Source: Excoecaria cochinchinensis (lineage: Eukaryota > Streptophyta > Magnoliopsida > Malpighiales > Euphorbiaceae). From it: a stretch of 64,000 bases of DNA. Shown piece after piece: positions 58,987 to 64,000 of the stretch. The stretch covers positions 4,932,501 to 4,996,500 of the forward strand of contig CANTUQ010000073.1 in the NCBI GenBank assembly GCA_947683425.1. The letters run 5' to 3'. The notes under the pieces were generated by a model, which saw only the letters and a program-made list of their open reading frames with translations, ran no database searches and had not been told where the DNA came from. Position numbers and translations under genes: made by a program. The first letter of the stretch is position 1; every line of letters starts with the position of its first letter.

Positions 58987-59670
58987 TAGGGGTGAGCATG
59001 GTCGGTTAACCGGTCCATGAGCTCCAGTCCATTAACCAGTCCATTAATATCGGTTTTTTGAAATTGCAGTCCATTAACCAGTCCATTACCATCGGTTAAC
59101 CAGTCCATCGGTTTCGAATTTTCGGATCGGTTAACCAATATTTTTCGGTTAACCATTATAATTATAAATATATTCATAAATAAAATTAAAATGTTCAAGA
59201 TACTTAAATATTAAAATTTTTTCACTATAATATAACATTATTGTTGTTAAAATAAAAATATTTGGTGGATATAAGTAAATTTGTTTTTAAAAGTTAATAT
59301 TTAATAAGTAAATATATTAACCAGTGCACAATCACTTTTAATTAGATAATTTGTTATACTTACTAATAGCCAATTAAAAAAATTTAAAAACTTTAAAATA
59401 ATTAGTATAATGAAAATAAAGTACATAATCACCTTTAATTAGGATAAATTGTTATAAATTATTAAAAAATTAATAAATTAACTAAAAATTCGGTTTCGGT
59501 TCGGTTAACCAGTCACATGAGTCAAAAACCATTAACCAGTCCATTAATATCGGTTTTTTCAAAACACTAACCATTAACCAGTCCATTACAATCGGTTAAC
59601 CAGTCCATCGGTTCGGTTTCGGATATTTTTTTCGGTTAACCGAGTCCATCGGTTTTTTTGCTCACCCCTA
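58987..59670. mobile_element. hAT-superfamily MITE with 8-bp target-site duplication
   Basis: 684-bp element with termini taggggtgagca and tgctcaccccta (perfect 12-bp inverted repeats). It is flanked by the perfect 8-bp duplication gtgacgag at 58979-58986 and 59671-59678. Internally it has clusters of ggttaaccagtccatt in both end regions and an AT-rich centre. An 8-bp duplication is diagnostic of hAT-type insertion. It lies about 270 bp upstream of the host gene's 5' UTR. Confidence 0.95.
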
Positions 59671-59678
59671 GTGACGAG

Positions 59679-60060
59679 GTACTAGAAATTTGGTGGCATC
59701 AGCAAGCGACCGAAATAATCACGAATATTATCAAAAAGTAAAACTCTACCTGAGAAAAATAGGCTATTTTCTTCATCGCCTCTTTTCAATTCTCTTCAAA
59801 GCAATTTTTCTATTTTATTTGCAAATTTACAAAGTAATTTTATATACAGTTATGTAAAAAACTATTTAAAAAAAATTCAAAGTCTGTTGCATAACTTCTA
59901 ACAAATTCTTGATTACAAAATTGCATGGTGTCTTAATTGAGCACCATTTCTTATGTTCCTAGATGAAGCGATGAAGGACTGGTTCATCGGTGGGTTTTTA
60001 AATTTTAGTGTTAATTTTAAAAAAATTTAAAAAAGTGGTGTGAGAGTAAATAAAATTAGA
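59679..60060. other. AT-rich intergenic DNA, nothing recognised
   Basis: No gene, repeat or structure could be supported here. Confidence 0.5.
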
Positions 60061-60074
60061 GAATTAAAGTATCA

Positions 60075-60215
60075 AAAATCGGCACAAATATGTGCCGATT
60101 TTCGTCAATGTGGGCGCAGCTGATCTAATCAGCTGGAGTGCCAGAAATCGGCATTTATGTGTGCCGATTCTGACACAAACCGACACACATCCGTGCCGGT
60201 TTCCAGCTCCTTCAC
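60075..60215. repeat. Cluster of hairpin motifs around CGGCACA
   Basis: A perfect 12-bp inverted repeat with a 4-base loop lies at 60075-60102 (aaaatcggcaca, aata, tgtgccgatttt). A second one (agctgat, cta, atcagct) lies at 60118-60134. Two more imperfect copies of cggcac/gtgccg follow to about 60205. It may be a small foldback element or an RNA-forming hairpin; no target-site duplication was found. Confidence 0.55.
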
Positions 60216-60824
60216 CTGAAGGATTGGGTATGGTTAATTTGCTGCTATATTTGACTTTTGCGTAAATTGTTCTATTCATTTTTTTATGCTTATTTGATTA
60301 GTTTGAGTTGACAACCACCCAACTATTTTCGATTTGTTGACTACCCAAATATGAAGAAATAGGCCCATTCCAAATCGTTGAAGAAGCTGCTATGGAAGGC
60401 CTAGCTTGCTTTGCTGTTCTTCCAACAAAACAAAAAGAATTAGTAATTAGTATTATGTTCTTATCACTGCTAAAATGGGAAAAAGAAAACAAATTGATAT
60501 ATAAATATTTTTTACTATTAATCTAAGTAAATATTATTATTATATCCTAATTTTTGTATTAAAAATTATATTTTATTAAATTTTTAAAAATTATATTTTA
60601 ATAATTTAATAAAAGATCATTTTTAAAAATTCAAAATAGCAAATCATTTTTGTTTGTCAACAATGGATTCGAAAAATAACTGTTGATATATAAATTTTTA
60701 AAATATTATGATATATTTTGGGTACATATTCATAATTTAAGCTTGACCTCAATTTTATGTAATTTTGACATTCTTCTGTTCTATTTTGCACAACAAGAAT
60801 ATTCAAAAGAAAATAGGTAATTAT
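60216..60824. other. AT-rich intergenic DNA, nothing certain
   Basis: A 64-codon minus-strand frame (60298-60492) with KQARPSIAASSTIWNGP has ordinary composition, but I do not recognise a family. The rest is AT-rich. Confidence 0.4.
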
Positions 60825-61005
60825 CAAGGGTGTGCATGAATTAATTAACCTATCTATTAATAATTTAATTTATTAATTAATCCATTAAGTTGGATTAATC
60901 ATCATATTGCCTTCAGTTTTTTTTTTCATTTTTTCATATCAATTAACCAATAGATTTTTTTGTTAACCATTAAAATTTTTTTAACATATAACCATTAAAA
61001 AATAT
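60825..61005. mobile_element. Possible hAT-related fragment
   Basis: Starts caagggtgtgcatgaatt, similar to the hAT termini in this window. Contains ttaaccattaaa/attaaccaat repeats like the interior of the 58987-59670 MITE. No duplication or right terminus is seen. Confidence 0.3.
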
Positions 61006-61009
61006 TTAT

Positions 61010-61250
61010 ATACTCTCTCTCTCGGCCTGTGTCTCCTCTCTCTCGCTCTCTCCGTCGCTGCTCTCTCTCTTCGCTGCTCTCTCTCTTCGCTGCTGCTATC
61101 TCTCTCATTCTCACTTCGCGCCGTCACAGTCGTAGTCGCTGCCGCAGTCCTAAGAGAAAGAGACACACTGGCGGCGCCCTAATTGGTTTGCTCTGTCGGT
61201 GGATTTGCTAATCTTCTCCCTGTTTTCTCTAATAGGTAATCTTATTTCTG
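61010..61250. other. CT-rich tract followed by a GC-richer segment, possible leader of an unknown gene
   Basis: tctctc-type pyrimidine repeats at 61012-61110 run into a GC-richer segment with a candidate donor (taataggtaatctt) near 61230. This looks like a plant 5' UTR, but no downstream coding exon was recognised before the LTR at 61906. Confidence 0.3.
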
Positions 61251-61905
61251 CGTTGTTGAGATGAAGTTTTAGTTACTTTATTAATTTGAACTTGCTATAC
61301 TTGAATTTCTAGTGATGGTTTCTCTGAATTATTAGGAGTAGTTTATATTGTCAATATTCAGCTTGACTAATTGTCTAGAAATGAAAGTAAATAATATCCG
61401 CCAAACTTACATAAATCAATCTAACTTTGGAAAAATTTAACACTTTTGTTTTGTTTGTTCTCTGTTTGATATTAATTACAATTATTTGAATGCTTATTGT
61501 CAACATTTTATGCTATCAAAGCAAAAAGACGAATTAATTCAGCTTCTGATGGAGTATTATACTATTGAATTTATGGATAAAATCATTAATTAGTCCAAAA
61601 AAAAAGAAGTGTCTGAGAAAAATAAAATATGTCTTGTTTTCAGTAATTGCAAATAAAATATCACTGTACTGTACTTCTTTGTTTTATACTCCTCTGTTTT
61701 ATCTGCTGGAGAAACATTTTTGTATCCTTCTGTGTATATATGTAATGAATGGAGTTGAGTGTCGAATGCCTTCACAACACAATACAACTTCTTAGCCTGA
61801 GTACTCTAGTAATAGGTTTAACCAGCATAAAAATTCAATGGAATAGCTCAAGTTTTTTCTAATTATACATTTTTTTTTAATGTACAGATTAAAGAAAAAT
61901 GGTTA
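61251..61905. other. AT-rich DNA before the second Tat LTR, nothing recognised
   Basis: No family, RNA gene or repeat could be supported. The LTR begins at 61906. Confidence 0.5.
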
Positions 61906-64000
61906 TGTAGACACCGGGTCCTGAGTCAGCCTAGATCGAAATTACCCAATGATGATAATTGCCTTCACAGGCTTAAAAGGTTAAAAGTGATGGTTTTCTC
62001 GTCAAATTTGCATTTTAGAGTAAAAAACTAAAAAATAATAAAAAATATTTAAAAAATTAATTTTAAAAAATGGGGGGCTTAAAATTATGGTGTTTTTAGT
62101 TAATTTAAAATTTAAAAAAAAATAGAAAAAAAATAAAAAAAAATTTCGGATCGCGAGTGTCGGGCGCGCTGGCGCCCAGCTCGCAGGCGCCTGGGCGCCC
62201 ATCGCGCAGCGAGCGCAAAGGCGACGCTTAGCGTCGCCGATGCTGCGCGTCGCTAAAGGCGCGCGCAGCATCGCGCACGCTGAGCGCCGCACGGAGCGCT
62301 CGTGCGCGCGCGCCAGCGCGCGAGGCTCGCCTGGCTGCCGCTCCGACGCCCGCCGCTCTATAGCGACTGGCATACCGGCCGTCGCTACAGGGTCTGATAC
62401 CCAAAAATCCCTCTTTTCAGCCTTTTTTTCGATTTTTTCACCCAAAAATCCGTTTTTTATCCCCTTTTTTTGGGGTTTTTGACTTCAAATTAAATTCTAA
62501 AATATTTTTTTAGGTAATTAAATAATAAAACTTGATTTTATCATTAAAAATAAAATAATTTTGGGTTAAAATAAGTTTTTTCCTTAATTAAATTAGGGCA
62601 ACCTATTTTATCTTATAAATGAGCCTCTCCTCCACACATTTTTTAGATCTAAAAATTTCTCTTCATCTTCTTCTTCTTCCACTAAAATTCCAGATTTTTT
62701 CCCCAACCAAAAATCAAAAAGAAAAATCAAATGTTCATTCTTTTTCCAACATAATTTCTTCTAAACATATTTTTTAGAGGAAGTTTTGTTGTTGGATTCA
62801 ATTTTGAGACAAATAGAATAATTATTTGTTCTCAAAATTGTTTTTAATCTTTTATTTTGGGTTCAATAAAACTCTTTTCATTGATTTTGTTTTGAATCTC
62901 TTTTTGATAAAAAATTGATTTTGAGACAAATAAAATAATTGTTTGTCATCAAAATCTAATTTTTATTTGATAAAACTTCAATCAATTTTTCTTTATTTTA
63001 ATCAATAAAACTTTTTTTTTTATCAAAATCATTTCTTTAGGCAAAGGTATCAATTATTTGTTTTTAAAGAATTTTTGATCATTTTTATTTTCATGTTCCT
63101 TGGAATAAAATTCCAACACTTACATAATATTTCACTCTAATATTGTGAATCATCAAACAAAGAAATCAACCATCACTTTTCCTTCATCAAATCCAATACT
63201 CTGAGGGTAAATATTCTAGACTCAATTTCAATTTCTATTCTATTTTATTTTTATTTAATTTATTCATGTATATTTTATTGTTTTATTGATTTATTTATTG
63301 TTTTCATCTATTTATTTGTTTTATTGATTTTATATTCGTTCTATTCAATTGTGTATATGTGATTTGATTTTTATTCATGTGAATATTGTTTTCTTTTAAT
63401 TCCTAACATGTAATTTATTTTATTGTGATTCCTAATTATTTTTAATATGCAAATAATTAATTTAAATTAATCTTTTTGCCATGTAAATAGTTTATATTAA
63501 TTATGAATACATCAATTAACCTTGTTATATATCATTATTATTTTCATCATTCTTTTGTTTACTAATTTTTATTATTCTTTTTATCATTGTTACATGATTG
63601 ATTTATTATGATTTATTCATTCATTATTTTTCACTTATCATCATTATTGTCATCATGTGTATATTTTCATGTACTAATTAATTAACATGTTTTATTTTAT
63701 TTTCATCACATCATTCAATCGTTTATCACATATAATCCATGTTTCTCATTTTATTTTGGTTTGTTAATATTTTTGATTCCATTATCATTCTTTTCATATC
63801 ATCTTATGTTATTTTAATTTGTTATTCATTATTTTGTATGTTTAATTGATTTAATCACTAACATTATTTTATTTGTACTTTGTTTTTATGTCTAAACTCA
63901 TTTTTCGCTTGGGCGTTTTTGCGAGCACACGGGGAGGTCCAAAAAGGCTCGTTTGGTTTATTTATTTGCTTTATTTGTAATATTTTATTTAATTTTGCCA
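61906..64000 (+). repeat. LTR of a second, related Tat-type gypsy element (cut by window end)
   Basis: Starts TGTAGACACCGGGTCCTGAG, nearly the same first 20 bases as the LTR at 36051. It then shows the same layout: attacccaatgatga near the start, AT-rich then a GC-rich patch, a leader-like ttcttcttcttcc region, and a long T-rich Y-tract with tcatcattat repeats. Most of the sequence is too divergent to be the same family. The 3' boundary lies beyond 64000, so whether this is a 5', 3' or solo LTR cannot be told. Confidence 0.8.
62147..62395. repeat. GC-rich, hairpin-prone island inside the second Tat LTR
   Basis: About 250 bases extremely rich in G, C and CpG between A/T homopolymers. Includes ggcgacgc-tta-gcgtcgcc (62220-62238) and the 12-bp arms cgatgctgcgcg (62238-62249) and cgcgcagcatcg (62262-62273). 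The LTR at 36051 has a GC-rich patch at the same relative position. Confidence 0.85.

Noticed and set aside
60298..60492. 64-codon minus-strand frame as a terminal exon
   Set aside because: Plausible composition, but no family, no convincing acceptor with an upstream exon, and no neighbours in frame.
62002..62445. 147-codon Ala/Arg-rich frame
   Set aside because: Arises from the GC-rich island of an LTR and is bounded by homopolymer-encoded residues; no family recognised.
1..64000. tRNA, rRNA or organellar insertions
   Set aside because: No cloverleaf-like sequence, rRNA segment or plastid/mitochondrial gene was recognised; the tRNA-like matches are retroelement primer sites.

Overview
This window looks like AT-rich, repeat-packed nuclear DNA of a flowering plant, probably a eudicot. 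It has plant-type LTR retrotransposons (Ty1/copia, Ty3/gypsy of the Tat lineage and a chromovirus remnant), a CACTA transposon, Mutator-like elements (MULEs) and hAT MITEs. Only one host gene is recognisable, a split minus-strand gene for a CWF19L2/CwfJ-type splicing factor. I cannot name the species, and I saw no bacterial or organellar signals.

Layout. 1-3174: AT-rich DNA with a hAT-like remnant and a CCN-type low-complexity block. 3180-8502: a young copia element (TSD atatg, LTRs about 2% diverged). 8969-18070: a 9.1-kb CACTA element (TSD aat) with two minus-strand genes whose introns I could place. 18906-20430: a chromovirus LTR with a gag scrap beside it. 21333-21847: a Mutator-type MITE with a perfect 9-bp TSD. 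22100-23323: a 1.2-kb foldback repeat. 23483-51658: a giant MULE (TSD tttacaatt). 52341-58720: the CWF19L2-like gene, apparently broken. 58987-59670: a hAT MITE (TSD gtgacgag). 61906-64000: the start of an LTR from a second Tat-type gypsy element, cut by the window end.

The most interesting object is the giant MULE. At one end is a three-exon MuDR-type transposase on the + strand. On the - strand it carries a gene with a plant-transposon-type domain and a ten-exon gene that joins a DUF1985-like region to a Ulp1 (C48) cysteine protease. The exon phases of that gene close exactly once a single-base deletion is allowed for. A 13.8-kb Tat gypsy element (36051-49825, TSD accca, near-identical LTRs) sits in the first intron of the Ulp1 gene. 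The MULE also holds four copies of an unusual module: an array of degenerate 11-bp TA-rich units (TAGTATACRTN-like) next to a cluster of semi-palindromic GTCACGACTCGTCAC-type motifs. I know of no described feature that matches this module.

Most coding regions carry lesions: nonsense codons (several consistent with C-to-T decay), a 4-bp duplication in the copia protease region and single-base shifts in the gypsy and Ulp1 genes. Such lesions fit silenced, methylated elements. The nesting gives a relative order: the MULE is older than the gypsy insertion inside it, and the copia and CACTA elements both landed in the same C-poor AT-rich background.
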